DNA of 40,484 bases from a bacterium (GTDB lineage Bacteria > Chloroflexota > Dormibacteria > Aeolococcales > Bog-877). Below, in pieces: positions 28,463 through 37,435 of the stretch. Within the stretch, counting starts at the first letter, position 1. Each line of letters opens with the position of its first letter. Under the pieces are notes generated by a model. It saw only the letters and a program-made list of their open reading frames with translations. It did not search any database and was not told the origin of the DNA. The position numbers and the translations under genes were made by a program. The stretch covers positions 1 to 40,484 of the forward strand of contig JAJYPP010000025.1 of NCBI GenBank assembly GCA_021795235.1, read 5' to 3'.

Positions 28463-28528
28463 CGACCAGGAAGACAACATCTTCACGTTCGGCGCCTACC
28501 GTCCGGGCGCGGAGTGATCTGGGCGGGC

Positions 28529-29635
28529 TCAGACGTTGAACAGGAAGTGCATCACGTCGCCATCCCTGGTCAGGTAGTCGCGGCCCTCCAGGCGGCGCTG
28601 CCCCCGCTCCCGGAGCGCAGGGTAGCCGCCGGCCTCCACCAGCTCCTCCCAGTTGCACACCTCGGCCCTGATGAACCCCTTGGCGAAGTCGGTGTGGATG
28701 GTGCCGGCGGCCTCGACCGCGGTCGAGCCCTGGCGCACCGTCCATGCCCGCACCTCCTTCTCACCAGCGGTGAAGAAGGTCTGCAGGGAGAGGGCATGGT
28801 ACCCGGCCCGGCTCAGCCTAGGCAGCCCGGTCTCGCTGAGACCCATCTCCTCTAGAAACTCGGCCGCCTCGGCCGCCTCCAGCTCGCCCAGCTCAGCCTC
28901 CAAGCGCGCCGAGACGGCGACGAAGTCAGCTCCCTCGGCCCCGGCCCGCTCGAGGATGGGTGCCGCCGGCCCCGCGCTGGGGTCGGCCCGCAGGAGTTCC
29001 TCGTCCACGTTGGCGACGTAGATGACCGGTTTGGCCGTGAGCAGTTGGCACTCGCTGACCACGGGCTCCTCCTCCTTCGCGAGCTCCACCGAACGGGCGG
29101 GCCGCCCCTGGTCCAGAGCTGCCCTGACCCGGCCCAGAGCTTCCACCTCCACCTTGGCCTCCTTGCCTCCCGCACCGGCCCTGGCGGTCCTGCCGACCCG
29201 GTCCAGCCGGCGGTCGAGAGCGGCGATGTCGGCCAGGGTCAGCTCCAGCTCCAGGATCTCCAGATCGCGGAGGGGATCGACCGGGCCCTCCACATGGCCC
29301 ACCTCGGAGGCGGTGAAGGCGCGGAGGACGAATGCGATGGCGTCCGCGGTGCGCACATGCCCCAGGAACTGGTTGCCGAGTCCCTCCCCCTGGCTGGCGC
29401 CCCGGACCAGGCCGGCGATGTCGGTGAAGGTGACCGTGGCCGGGATGACCCGGGGAGGATTGAACAGCTCCGCCAGGCGCTGCAGCCTGAAGTCGGGCAC
29501 CGGGACCACGCCGGTGTTGGGCTCGATGGTGGTGAAGGGAAACGCCCCGACTGCGGCGTGAGCCTTGGTGAGGGCGTTGAAGAGGCTGGACTTGCCCGCA
29601 TTGGGAAGTCCCACGATCCCGACCGAGAGGCTCAC
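28529..29635 (-). CDS. ychF: Obg-like GTPase/ATPase YchF
   Basis: A 368-aa protein of the universal YchF family, a P-loop protein that binds ribosomes and prefers ATP in many bacteria. The G1 motif is GLPNAGKSSLFNALTKA, with TDIAGLVRGASQGEGLGNQF for switch II. G4 is the YchF-specific VANVDE. The C-terminal TGS domain includes the FTAGEKEVRAWTV strand and the motif GTIHTDFAKGFIRAEV. The GTG start at 29635 has GAGG 8 nt upstream and follows the HAD gene by 9 nt. Confidence 0.96.
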   Translation of the reverse strand: MSLSVGIVGLPNAGKSSLFNALTKAHAAVGAFPFTTIEPNTGVVPVPDFRLQRLAELFNPPRVIPATVTFTDIAGLVRGASQGEGLGNQFLGHVRTADAIAFVLRAFTASEVGHVEGPVDPLRDLEILELELTLADIAALDRRLDRVGRTARAGAGGKEAKVEVEALGRVRAALDQGRPARSVELAKEEEPVVSECQLLTAKPVIYVANVDEELLRADPSAGPAAPILERAGAEGADFVAVSARLEAELGELEAAEAAEFLEEMGLSETGLPRLSRAGYHALSLQTFFTAGEKEVRAWTVRQGSTAVEAAGTIHTDFAKGFIRAEVCNWEELVEAGGYPALRERGQRRLEGRDYLTRDGDVMHFLFNV

Positions 29636-29644
29636 GGCCCGGCC

Positions 29645-30478
29645 TCAGCCGGCATCGGCGCGGTCGAGCTGATAGTGGCTGACGACTGCGGCGAGCCCCG
29701 CGTGGCCAGGGCCGGTGGTCACCCACTCGGCCTTGGCCAGGACCTCAGGGCTGGCTCCCTCGACCGCGACCGGGTGGCCCACCACCTCCAGCATGGGGAG
29801 GTCGTTCGGTGCGTCCCCCACTGCCACCACCTCGGCCGGGTCGACCCCCATGTGATGGCAGAGGAAGAGGATGGCCGTGCCCTTGTCGACATCCTTGGCG
29901 GTTATCTCGCAGAATCCCGAGATCGAGCTGGTCACCTCGGCCAGCTCCCCGGCCAACCCCGCCACCTCCTCCATCACCCGCGGAAACAAGGTCTGGTCCA
30001 TCACCACCACGGTGAGCTTGGTGCTGCCGTGGAGGAGCCGCTCCTCAAGGGGCGGGTCCTGGGCGACCACCGCCTGCACCTGAGCAATGCTGGTGTAGAA
30101 CTCGACATCCTCGGTGATCGCATCCACCAGCAACTCATCCCCCTGGTAGACGTTGACCGACCAACCCCGGCGTCTGGCCAGCTCAAGCACCGGCAGGGAG
30201 ACCTCCGGCGGCACCTCGCGGCGCAGCAGCACCGCTCCCGCCTGGGTTCCGCTGGGCAGCTCCTGGATCAAGGCGCCGTGGTAGCAGATGAGGGGGAGCC
30301 TGGTCTCCAGCTGCTGGGCGTAGGGGAGCGCGGAGCGGTACATCCGGCCGGTGGCAACCGCCATCGGAGTCCCCACCGCCTGAGCCCGGTGGGCCGCCTC
30401 CACGTCCCTGGGGTCGAGCTCGAGCCGCCGGTCCAGGAGCGTCCCGTCCAGGTCCGCGACCAGCATCCGCTGCGTCAC
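29645..30478 (-). CDS. HAD superfamily (Cof-type) phosphatase
   Basis: A 277-aa Cof/IIB-type HAD hydrolase. Motif I is VADLDGTLLDRR, with the nucleophile Asp in DLDGT. Motif II is in MAVATGR, and motif III Lys lies in AKDVDKGTAILFL. Motif IV is GDAPNDLPMLEVVG. The C2B cap sits in the middle. Family members dephosphorylate sugar phosphates, cofactors such as PLP, or nucleotides; the substrate is unknown. The start is GTG 30478. It forms a two-gene run with ychF. Confidence 0.9.
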   Translation of the reverse strand: MTQRMLVADLDGTLLDRRLELDPRDVEAAHRAQAVGTPMAVATGRMYRSALPYAQQLETRLPLICYHGALIQELPSGTQAGAVLLRREVPPEVSLPVLELARRRGWSVNVYQGDELLVDAITEDVEFYTSIAQVQAVVAQDPPLEERLLHGSTKLTVVVMDQTLFPRVMEEVAGLAGELAEVTSSISGFCEITAKDVDKGTAILFLCHHMGVDPAEVVAVGDAPNDLPMLEVVGHPVAVEGASPEVLAKAEWVTTGPGHAGLAAVVSHYQLDRADAG

Positions 30479-30764
30479 GAAGCGGTCAACGCAGGACCGG
30501 ACCGGCTCTCAGGATGGATTCCATAGGATTGGATTGTCGCCGATCGCGGCGGGGCCGGGAGACGCTGAGCCACCTCGGCCGGCCCCGCCTGGCGCCACCA
30601 GCCCCAGGTGTCGGAGGTAACGCTCCAGAGCCGGCAGCCCTGGCTGAGGGGCGCATCGCGCCTGATGGACAGGGTCCGCCAGGGCGACGAGATCGGGCGA
30701 GGAATGGGGCCACAACCTCCGGCGCGCAGATCCCGAGATCCAAGAAAAGCAGGAGTCAGCTATA

Positions 30765-32015
30765 TTGAATTCCTTGCCTAGTCGTCCGAGGCGCCCCTTC
30801 CGGCCAGTGGCGCGTAACTATACCCCGGCCTTCACGGAGGCCGTCGCGCCGGATTCAGTTCCATCCGTCAGATTCTCCGAGCTCGGTCTCTCGGAGGGGA
30901 TGCAGGCCACCCTTGAGCTGATCGGGTACAACGACCCCACCCCCATCCAAACCATGACCTTGCCCGTGGCGCTCTCGGGGCGCGACGTGATCGGGCAGGC
31001 CCAGACTGGATCCGGGAAGACGGCCGCCTTCGCGATCCCGATCCTGGAGCGGCTGGATAGGGCCAGGACCGATGTCCAGGCACTGGTCATGTGCCCCACG
31101 CGCGAGCTCGCCGCCCAGGTGCAGGCCGAGTTCGAGCGCCTGGCCCAGGGCTCCGGGTTCGGAGTTCTGACAGTGGTCGGCGGCGATCCCATCCACCGCC
31201 AGCTGGAAGGGCTCAAGCTCAACCCAGCGGTGGTGGTGGGGACCCCGGGTAGGATCCTTGACCACCTGCAACGCCGGACCCTGTCCCTGCGCACCATCCG
31301 CTTCGCAGTTCTGGATGAAGCGGACCGCATGCTGGACATGGGCTTCGCCCCCGATGTCGAGCGGATCCTGCAGCAGACTCCCAGGGAGCGCCAGACCCTG
31401 CTCTTCTCCGCCACCGTACCCGGGTGGATCCACCGCCTGGTGGAGCGCCACATGCGCGACCCCCAGACCATCTCGGTGAGCGGGCAGGCAGAGCTGGTCG
31501 ACACCATCAGCCAGTGGTGCATCGAATGCTCGTGGGCCGACAAGGTGGACGCTCTCTCCTTGCTGCTCGACAGCCCGCGGGTAACCTGCGGGCTCATCTT
31601 CACGGCCACCAAGCGCAACGCCGACATGCTCCACACCGTCCTGCTAGGCACTGGCTACGACGTCACCGTCCTGCATGGCGACCTGTCCCAGCACGACCGC
31701 GACCTGGCCCTGAAGCGGTTCCGGGATTCGAAGGTGCGCTTTCTGATCGCGACCGACGTGGCCGCCAGGGGCATCGACATCGATGACATCAGCCACGTGA
31801 TCAACTACGACGTCCCGGCCAGCCCGGAGGACTACATCCACCGGGTGGGGCGAACGGCCAGGGCGGGGCGCGACGGGGTGGCGCTCACGCTGATAACCCC
31901 GATCGAGATCCTCAAGATTCGTGACATCGAGAAGCACACCCGGCGGGCGATCGAGCGTCACACCCTCGAGGATCTGCGCCAGCTGGCTGGAACCGTCACC
32001 ACGGTGGTCGGCTGA
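30765..32015 (+). CDS. DEAD-box ATP-dependent RNA helicase
   Basis: A 416-aa helicase core. The Q motif (GYNDPTPIQ) lies at 54-62, motif I AQTGSGKT at 79-86, Ia PTRELAAQ, II VLDEADRMLDMGF, III SATVPGW, then GLIFTATKRNADML, V TDVAARGIDIDDIS and VI HRVGRTARAGRDG. It has SATVPGW where SAT is canonical. The C-terminal extension is short, so this is a minimal helicase of general RNA remodelling or cold response. TTG 30765 is used with AGGAG 9 nt upstream. Confidence 0.94.
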   Translation: MNSLPSRPRRPFRPVARNYTPAFTEAVAPDSVPSVRFSELGLSEGMQATLELIGYNDPTPIQTMTLPVALSGRDVIGQAQTGSGKTAAFAIPILERLDRARTDVQALVMCPTRELAAQVQAEFERLAQGSGFGVLTVVGGDPIHRQLEGLKLNPAVVVGTPGRILDHLQRRTLSLRTIRFAVLDEADRMLDMGFAPDVERILQQTPRERQTLLFSATVPGWIHRLVERHMRDPQTISVSGQAELVDTISQWCIECSWADKVDALSLLLDSPRVTCGLIFTATKRNADMLHTVLLGTGYDVTVLHGDLSQHDRDLALKRFRDSKVRFLIATDVAARGIDIDDISHVINYDVPASPEDYIHRVGRTARAGRDGVALTLITPIEILKIRDIEKHTRRAIERHTLEDLRQLAGTVTTVVG

Positions 32016-32397
32016 GACCACCCGGCCCTGGTCGCCGACCTACTCCTTGGCTGGCCCAGCTGTGAGCGGAGTTCGCGAGGAACAGGGAACAGCTGCTCGT
32101 AAGGCGTGCTATGGTTGGCGCCGATGAGCTTGCAGGAGTGGTGGCCCCTGCCCGAAATCTCCGTGACGGGCCGGACATAGCCGACAAGAGCGGTGTGGTT
32201 GACGCTGCGGCGCCACCCGCAGCGTCAGCGGCGTCGGTCAGGACAGCGGATCATGTGGTGCCGTGGGAGGGAGCGTGAAACCAGAGCCAACGGCTCGATC
32301 GGTGTCCGATCCGGCCAAGACCCGCAAGGTAACCCCGAGAACAGCGATGCCCCCGCAGTGGGCCCATTGGAGTTCACGCCGTGGCGACGGATGAGCG
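32016..32397. other. Intergenic stretch upstream of the ABC exporter
   Basis: No gene is supported. The region contains a perfect hairpin at 32200-32227 and the presumed promoter of the exporter operon. Short frames here lack family patterns. Confidence 0.4.
32200..32227 (+). terminator. Perfect 11-bp hairpin upstream of the exporter operon
   Basis: TGACGCTGCGG (32200-32210), loop CGCCAC, CCGCAGCGTCA (32217-32227). It lies 185 bp after the helicase stop and 170 bp before the ATPase start. No T-tract follows. It could terminate helicase transcription, act as a leader structure or be a regulator dyad. Confidence 0.45.
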
Positions 32398-33375
32398 GTG
32401 ACTGATCCCGTGGATCGGGCGGTCATCACCACCCGGGAGCTGAGGAGGACCTTCAAGAGCCGACGGGGAGCGGTGGAGGCAGTGGCCGGTGTCAGCATGG
32501 AGGTGACCCGGGGCGAGATCTTCGGCTTCCTGGGCCCCAATGGAGCCGGCAAGACGACCACCCTGCGAATGCTGGCGACATTGCTGCCCCCGAGCTCGGG
32601 AGCGGCCACCGTGGCCGGCCACGACCTGCTCCGCGACCCGGGCGGCGTGAGAGAGCGGATCGGGTACGTGGGCCAGAGGGGCGGCTCGGACCCGGAGATA
32701 ACCGGCAGACGCGAGCTCGAGTTCGAGGCCAGACTGTACGGAATGGGGGCCCGGGAGGCCGCCCGCCGCTCGGCGGAGCTGGTCGACGCCTTGGAGCTGG
32801 ACTCATGCGCTGACCGCAAGGTCAAGACCTATTCGGGCGGCCAGCGGCGTCGGCTGGACATGGGGCTCGGGCTGGTGCACAGACCGGAGCTGCTCTTCCT
32901 GGACGAGCCCACGACCGGGCTCGACCCGCAGAGCCGCGCCCACATGTGGATTGAGGTCCGTAAGCTCCGCGACTCCGGCACGACCGTCTTCCTCACCACC
33001 CACTACCTGGAGGAGGCGGACGCCCTGTGCGACAGGCTGGCGATCATCGACCATGGCCGGATCGTGGTCGAAGGAAGCCCCGACCAACTCAAGCGGGCGG
33101 TGGCAGGCGACGTCGTCACCCTGGGGGTGACCGGAGCCGGCCAGGCCGTGATGGATCTGGTCTCCCGGCAACCGTTCGTGCGCGAGGCAACCTTGGACGG
33201 TGACACGGTCCGCCTCTACGTGGACCGTGGCGAGACTGCCGCCCCCGACCTGCTTCGGCTCTTGGACGGGGCGGGGATGGAGCTCACCACCCTCGCCATG
33301 AGCCGGCCCAGTCTGGACGACGTGTTCCTGCGTCAGACGGGGCGCTCGCTGCGAGAGTCGGAGGGAGCGGCATGA
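32398..33375 (+). CDS. ABC exporter ATP-binding protein (DrrA family)
   Basis: A 325-aa ABC ATPase. Walker A is GPNGAGKTT at 46-54, the signature YSGGQRRRLDMG, Walker B LLFLDEPTTGLDP and the switch histidine LTTHYLEEAD. The C-terminal domain of the DrrA type follows, ending in MSRPSLDDVFLRQTGRSL, the hallmark of daunorubicin-type exporter ATPases. The start is GTG 32398. The permease lies 27 bp downstream. This pair has a single permease, unlike the three-gene exporter at 6169-8803. Confidence 0.94.
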   Translation: MTDPVDRAVITTRELRRTFKSRRGAVEAVAGVSMEVTRGEIFGFLGPNGAGKTTTLRMLATLLPPSSGAATVAGHDLLRDPGGVRERIGYVGQRGGSDPEITGRRELEFEARLYGMGAREAARRSAELVDALELDSCADRKVKTYSGGQRRRLDMGLGLVHRPELLFLDEPTTGLDPQSRAHMWIEVRKLRDSGTTVFLTTHYLEEADALCDRLAIIDHGRIVVEGSPDQLKRAVAGDVVTLGVTGAGQAVMDLVSRQPFVREATLDGDTVRLYVDRGETAAPDLLRLLDGAGMELTTLAMSRPSLDDVFLRQTGRSLRESEGAA

Positions 33376-33402
33376 CCGGCCCGCCGCCGAGGAGATGAGT
33401 CG

Positions 33403-34164
33403 ATGAAACTGCTCCGCGACACCTGGTTGGTCTTCCAGCGCTACTTTTCACTGTTCATCCACAACCCCGCATGGGTCGCGGTGGGCGTGCTCCAGCCCGC
33501 CCTCTACCTGCTGCTGTTCGCCCCCTTGCTGAAGTCCATAGTCCACCTCCCCGGCTTCCCCCCTGGAGGTGCCTACAACGTCTTCGTACCGGGGCTGCTG
33601 GTGCAACTGGGCATCTTCGGAGCCTCAGGGGTCGGCTTCAGCCTAATCTCCGAGTTGCGGGGCGGAGTGGTGGAGAGACTCCGGGTGACGCCGGTCAGCC
33701 GGCTGGCCCTGCTCTTGGGGCGCGCCCTGAGGGACACCCTGACCCTGCTGCTGCAGTCGCTGATCCTGGTCCTCATAGGCCTGCCGTTCGGGCTCAGCAT
33801 CCAGCCCCTGGGAATGCTGATGATGCTGGCGTTGATCGGGCTGATCGGCCTGCTGTTTGCCTCCATCTCCTACTGGCTGGCGCTGGTGCTGAAGGACGAG
33901 AACTCGTTCGCCCCGATCATCTTCACGGCCGCCCTGCCGCTCCTGCTGCTCTCGGGAGTGCTGCTGCCGATGACGTTGGCCCCCCAGTGGCTGCAGACCA
34001 TCTCGACTTTGAATCCGCTGTCACACGCGGTGACCGCGGCCCGCTCCATCTTCCTCGGCCATCTCGCCAACGCAACCGTGCTAGAGGGGATCGTGATCGT
34101 GGCGGTGCTCGCGCTGCTGGCCGTGGCTGGCGCCGCCCGCGCCTTCAGCCGCGCCGTCGCGTGA
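33403..34164 (+). CDS. ABC-2 type exporter permease (DrrB family)
   Basis: A 253-aa permease with six helices. It begins MKLLRDTWLVFQRYFSLFI, followed by the first hydrophobic helix. The coupling loop ELRGGVVERLRVTPVSRLAL is the typical ABC-2 signature region between helices 2 and 3. The loop ending in LSGVLLPM and the STLNPLSHAVTAARSIFLG motif near the last helix are standard for DrrB-type proteins. It homodimerises with the ATPase to export lipophilic drugs or metabolites. Confidence 0.93.
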   Translation: MKLLRDTWLVFQRYFSLFIHNPAWVAVGVLQPALYLLLFAPLLKSIVHLPGFPPGGAYNVFVPGLLVQLGIFGASGVGFSLISELRGGVVERLRVTPVSRLALLLGRALRDTLTLLLQSLILVLIGLPFGLSIQPLGMLMMLALIGLIGLLFASISYWLALVLKDENSFAPIIFTAALPLLLLSGVLLPMTLAPQWLQTISTLNPLSHAVTAARSIFLGHLANATVLEGIVIVAVLALLAVAGAARAFSRAVA

Positions 34165-34330
34165 ACTGACATCCACATTGCAGTGGAACCGGAGCGCATC
34201 GCGGCGCCAGCCCCGGCAGACGGCGAGATCCACGTCAGCAATGGGTCGGGGGACACGGTGGGAGTGGACCGGGGGGCTCACCGTGGCCACCCAGTACAGT
34301 CTGCGGCGTGAGGGATCGAGGGACGGCCGG

Positions 34331-35011
34331 ATGACCGCAGGTGCCGTAATGGGGCCGGGCGCGCTGACGGCCCTGCTGGCGGCTGGTTCCGTGGCTGTCG
34401 CGGCGCTGTCGTCGCGGACCACTTCGCGTGCGGTCGTGGTGGTCCTGGTGCTCGCCCTTGTCGGCGCGGTCATGACCGCCCTGTTGGTGGCCAACCCATA
34501 CCCCTGGTCCGATGCGGTGGTGCTGGGCGTCGCCTGGTCCGGCGGCATCCTCTACGGGCGAGTGCCACGGCCTTGGTTCGTCGGGGTCCTCACCGTGCTG
34601 GCCCTGCTCGACCTGGCGTCCTTCGCCAGCGGGGTGCAGTCGCGAGGGGTCCCGTCGCCCGGCGCCGGCCCGGTTTTCGTTGGCAACTTCACCGTCCTCT
34701 GGACGGGGGGCCACTTCCGCGAGGGAACCCTCGACATCGCGGTCCTGACCGGCGCCGCTGTGCGCTGGATCTGGACCTGGCGCCTGGCTGCCGTCCTGGT
34801 GCTGGCCATGCTGGCCGCCCTCGCCCCCTGGGGCCTCGTCGCCGCTGGCTGGCGTGGCGGTCTGCCACTGGTACCGTTCCTGGCCGCGGGATACGCCCTC
34901 TCGGTGGCGCTGGCTCAGCAGCCCAGCGCAGCCCCATGGCTGCGGCCGTCCCCGCCCCCTGCCAAGGCCGGGCCCCAAAGAGACGGGGCCCCGGCCGCGC
35001 CCGGTCCCTGA
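34331..35011 (+). CDS. Polytopic membrane protein of unknown function
   Basis: About 226 aa with six or seven hydrophobic stretches (LTALLAAGSVAVAALS, VVVVLVLALVGAVMTALLVA, WFVGVLTVLALLDLASFAS and others) and a Pro-rich C-terminal tail. The start ATG 34331 has a purine-rich GAGGGAC about 10 nt upstream. Two later Met codons are alternatives. I do not recognise the family. It lies 166 bp after the exporter permease, in the same direction, and may belong to that operon. Confidence 0.6.
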   Translation: MTAGAVMGPGALTALLAAGSVAVAALSSRTTSRAVVVVLVLALVGAVMTALLVANPYPWSDAVVLGVAWSGGILYGRVPRPWFVGVLTVLALLDLASFASGVQSRGVPSPGAGPVFVGNFTVLWTGGHFREGTLDIAVLTGAAVRWIWTWRLAAVLVLAMLAALAPWGLVAAGWRGGLPLVPFLAAGYALSVALAQQPSAAPWLRPSPPPAKAGPQRDGAPAAPGP

Positions 35012-35329
35012 CTGCCGGTGACGCGCCCCCCCAGTACCCCTGTGGGGACCCTGGAATGGGCTAGGCCGCCCGGCCGTGTGGGTCGGTCAGCGGCAGGTGG
35101 GGCGGATGAAAGCACGACCGCTTTCCCGCTCCGGGGCCCTTCCCGGTCCTGCTGAGCTCACGGGAGGGCACTTACTCTGGTTGGCCACCAGTGCTTACTT
35201 TGACCTGGCCACTGGCAGCATGCCGAAGCGCTGTCGCCAGGTGCGGCGTGAAGACGCCTTCCGGCGCACTGCCGAAACGTGCGCCCCTGCGGGGCTGGCG
35301 GGTTGGTGGTGACCACCTGGTGCTCACAC
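35012..35329. other. Convergent gene-less stretch
   Basis: About 320 bp between two convergent genes. No gene is supported. There are only weak dyads (CCCC-TGT-GGGG near 35035 and GGTGGT-G-ACCACC at 35305-35317). Any terminators here are not convincing. Confidence 0.35.
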
Positions 35330-35911
35330 TCATGGCTTGATCATCCGCGCTGCCCGCCGGCGCGCGATGAAGGCGCGTTGCTTGGCGGCGTTGCCGCAGA
35401 CGGCCATCGAGCACCAGGTGCCGGATCGGTTCTTCGAGCTGTCGTAGAAAGCCCAGCGGCAGCCGTGCTCGCGGCAGGCCTTCAGCCGCCCCCAGCTGCC
35501 GTCGGCCACCGCCGTCATCACGATCGCCAGCAGCCGGCCCAGCACATGATCGACAGGACGCTCGCCCGCCGGCTCCCATCCAGCGGGCCGGCCGTCGGCA
35601 AACCGGGCGCGCAGCGGCAGGCTACCTGCGACTTGCTCCAGCGCTGCGACCGCGGCGAGGTCCTCGGCGTCCTGCTCGCCGTTGTTGGCGGTGAGCAGAG
35701 CCCGAATGCCCTCCCGCACCGCGACGGCACGTCCCAGGTCGGCGCGGCTGAACCGGATGTCGGCTGGGGCGAGCCCTTGGCCGACCACCCAGCAGGCAAG
35801 GCCCTGCGGGTCGCGCAGCTCGTCCTGACCGGCGTCGATGTTCCAGGTGTTGACGAAACCGCGCACCGTCTCCAGCATCGACGAGCCGGCCATGCGACTT
35901 CCGTTTTCCAT
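35330..35911 (-). CDS. CGNR zinc-finger, ABATE-domain transcriptional regulator
   Basis: A 193-aa protein. The N-terminal ABATE domain reads VRGFVNTWNIDAG, then DPQGLACWVVGQGL. The C-terminal zinc-binding segment contains CREHGCRWAFYDSSKNRSG followed by WCSMAVCGNAAKQRAF, with four Cys and the CGN(R) motif; here the R of CGNR is replaced by A. Such proteins are stress-linked regulators. It is divergent from an MFS exporter and probably controls it. Confidence 0.88.
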   Translation of the reverse strand: MENGSRMAGSSMLETVRGFVNTWNIDAGQDELRDPQGLACWVVGQGLAPADIRFSRADLGRAVAVREGIRALLTANNGEQDAEDLAAVAALEQVAGSLPLRARFADGRPAGWEPAGERPVDHVLGRLLAIVMTAVADGSWGRLKACREHGCRWAFYDSSKNRSGTWCSMAVCGNAAKQRAFIARRRAARMIKP

Positions 35912-35999
35912 GAACCTGAGTCTACCACCTAGCGACTGTTACTGGTTATAGTGTGTCCGGTGAAGTCGGTTAGCAGGTAACCAGGAGCGGAGGTGCGAG
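35912..35999. promoter_or_regulatory. Divergent promoter region with palindrome
   Basis: 88 bp between the regulator and the MFS gene. A dyad GGTTA-GCAGG-TAACC lies at 35968-35982, and a half-site GGTTA at 35944-35948. A TATAGT -10-like box for the plus strand is at 35947-35952. GGAGG (35989-35993) is the ribosome binding site of the MFS gene. The dyad is a plausible regulator site. Confidence 0.5.
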
Positions 36000-37286
36000 A
36001 TGGCGCGGAAGTTCAGTCAAGTCGCACGGGCCCCTGCCGACTCCAGCCGGCAAGACGGGTTGTCCGGCGACCCGGACTTCCTGTGGTTCTGGGCTGGGGA
36101 GAGCGTTTCGCTGATGGGTTCGCAGGTGACGACGGTGGCGCTGCCGCTGGTGGCGGTGCTCACATTGGCGGCCAGCCCCGGGCAGGTCGGGGTGCTTCAG
36201 GCGGCGGTGTTCCTGCCCTACGTCGGGCTGTCACTGCTGGTGGGGGTGTGGGTGGACCGCCACCGCCGCCGACTGCTGATGCTGGTCACCAACATCGTGC
36301 GGGCCTTGGTGATCAGCCTGGTGCCGCTGCTGGCCTGGCTGGGAGTGCTGCGCCTGTCGGCACTCTACGGTGTCGCCCTGGTCGTCGGTTTGCTCTCCGT
36401 CGTCGTCGATGTTGCCCAGTTGGCCTACGTCCCCTCCCTGCTGGGTCGCTCCCACCTGTCCACCGGGAACTCGTGGCTTCAGGCCAGCGCGTCTGCGGCT
36501 CAGCTCGGTGGCCCGGGGTTGGCGGGGGTGCTCGTCGCCGCAGTCACCGCGCCCGGCGCACTGCTGTTCGACGCCGGCTCCTTTTGCGTCTCCGCCCTTT
36601 CCCTCGGTCTGATCCGTCGACCAGAACCCGCCCCAGAATCCACACCCCAGCGGGTGCGACTGGTGCGTGAGATCGCTGTCGGGCTGCGCGCCGTCCTCAG
36701 GAACCCGCCAGTGCGGGCGCTGGCACTCGAGGGGCTGGTGTTCAATCTGTTCTTCCAGATTCTGCAGATCGCCTTCATGATCTACGCGTTGCGGGATCGC
36801 TCCGTCGGTGCCCCGGCCTACGGGCTCGTCCTCGCCGGCGCGGGCGGCGGCGCGATCCTGGGCGCACTGGTCGCCCCTGAGGCGGCGAAGCGGTTCGGTT
36901 ACGGCCCGGCGTTCCTCGCTGCCTGCGCGATCACCGCCCTCACTCTCATGCTCATCCCACTCGCGGCCGGGCCACCCGCCCTGCTCGTCACCACCTGGAC
37001 GGTGGCGTTCTTCCTCTCAGGCACCGGGGACGGCGCCGCCGGAGTCCTGTCCTACACCGTGCGCCAGACCCTGACCCCCGACCACCTCCTCGGCCGGATG
37101 AGCGCCAGCATCCGACTCGTCCTCTACGCCGGCATCCCCCTCGGTGCCATCCTCGGCGGCATTCTGACCGGCGCTCTCGGCGCCCGCACCGCTCTCATCG
37201 TGGCCGCCGCCGGACTGGTAGCGTCCGTCGGGACAGTCTGGCCGCTCCGCTCGCTGCACGCACTGCCCCCGTCGGGCGCGTCGTGA
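36000..37286 (+). CDS. MFS transporter (multidrug/enterobactin-exporter type)
   Basis: A 428-aa protein with about 12 membrane helices. The N-terminal FLWFWAGESVSLMGSQVTTV, then the loop VGVWVDRHRRRLLMLVTN (motif A-like, between helices 2 and 3), are typical of EntS-like DHA3 exporters. The mid-loop charged segment (RRPEPAPESTPQRVRLVREI) separates the two halves. The ATG 36000 has GGAGG 6 nt upstream. Export of a toxic or signalling molecule is likely. The divergent regulator may sense its substrate. Confidence 0.92.
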   Translation: MARKFSQVARAPADSSRQDGLSGDPDFLWFWAGESVSLMGSQVTTVALPLVAVLTLAASPGQVGVLQAAVFLPYVGLSLLVGVWVDRHRRRLLMLVTNIVRALVISLVPLLAWLGVLRLSALYGVALVVGLLSVVVDVAQLAYVPSLLGRSHLSTGNSWLQASASAAQLGGPGLAGVLVAAVTAPGALLFDAGSFCVSALSLGLIRRPEPAPESTPQRVRLVREIAVGLRAVLRNPPVRALALEGLVFNLFFQILQIAFMIYALRDRSVGAPAYGLVLAGAGGGAILGALVAPEAAKRFGYGPAFLAACAITALTLMLIPLAAGPPALLVTTWTVAFFLSGTGDGAAGVLSYTVRQTLTPDHLLGRMSASIRLVLYAGIPLGAILGGILTGALGARTALIVAAAGLVASVGTVWPLRSLHALPPSGAS

Positions 37287-37376
37287 CTGCCCTCAGATCG
37301 AGCCGCAAGCACCGCCTCGCCATGCGGGCCTGGGCAGACCCGGGCTGGCTTGACCGGAACTGTCCGCCAACTCGGC

Positions 37377-37422
37377 CACCAACCGCGTTCGGCCTGCTGG
37401 CCGGGCTCGGAAACGGTTGGTG
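37377..37422. terminator. Probable bidirectional terminator / cruciform
   Basis: CACCAACCG (37377-37385) pairs perfectly with CGGTTGGTG (37414-37422). Within the loop, CGGCC-TGCT-GGCCG makes a second small stem. It lies between the convergent MFS (stop 37286) and SCO6745-like (stop 37436) genes. The position suits a bidirectional terminator. Confidence 0.6.
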
Positions 37423-37435
37423 CCCCAGTGGTCCC

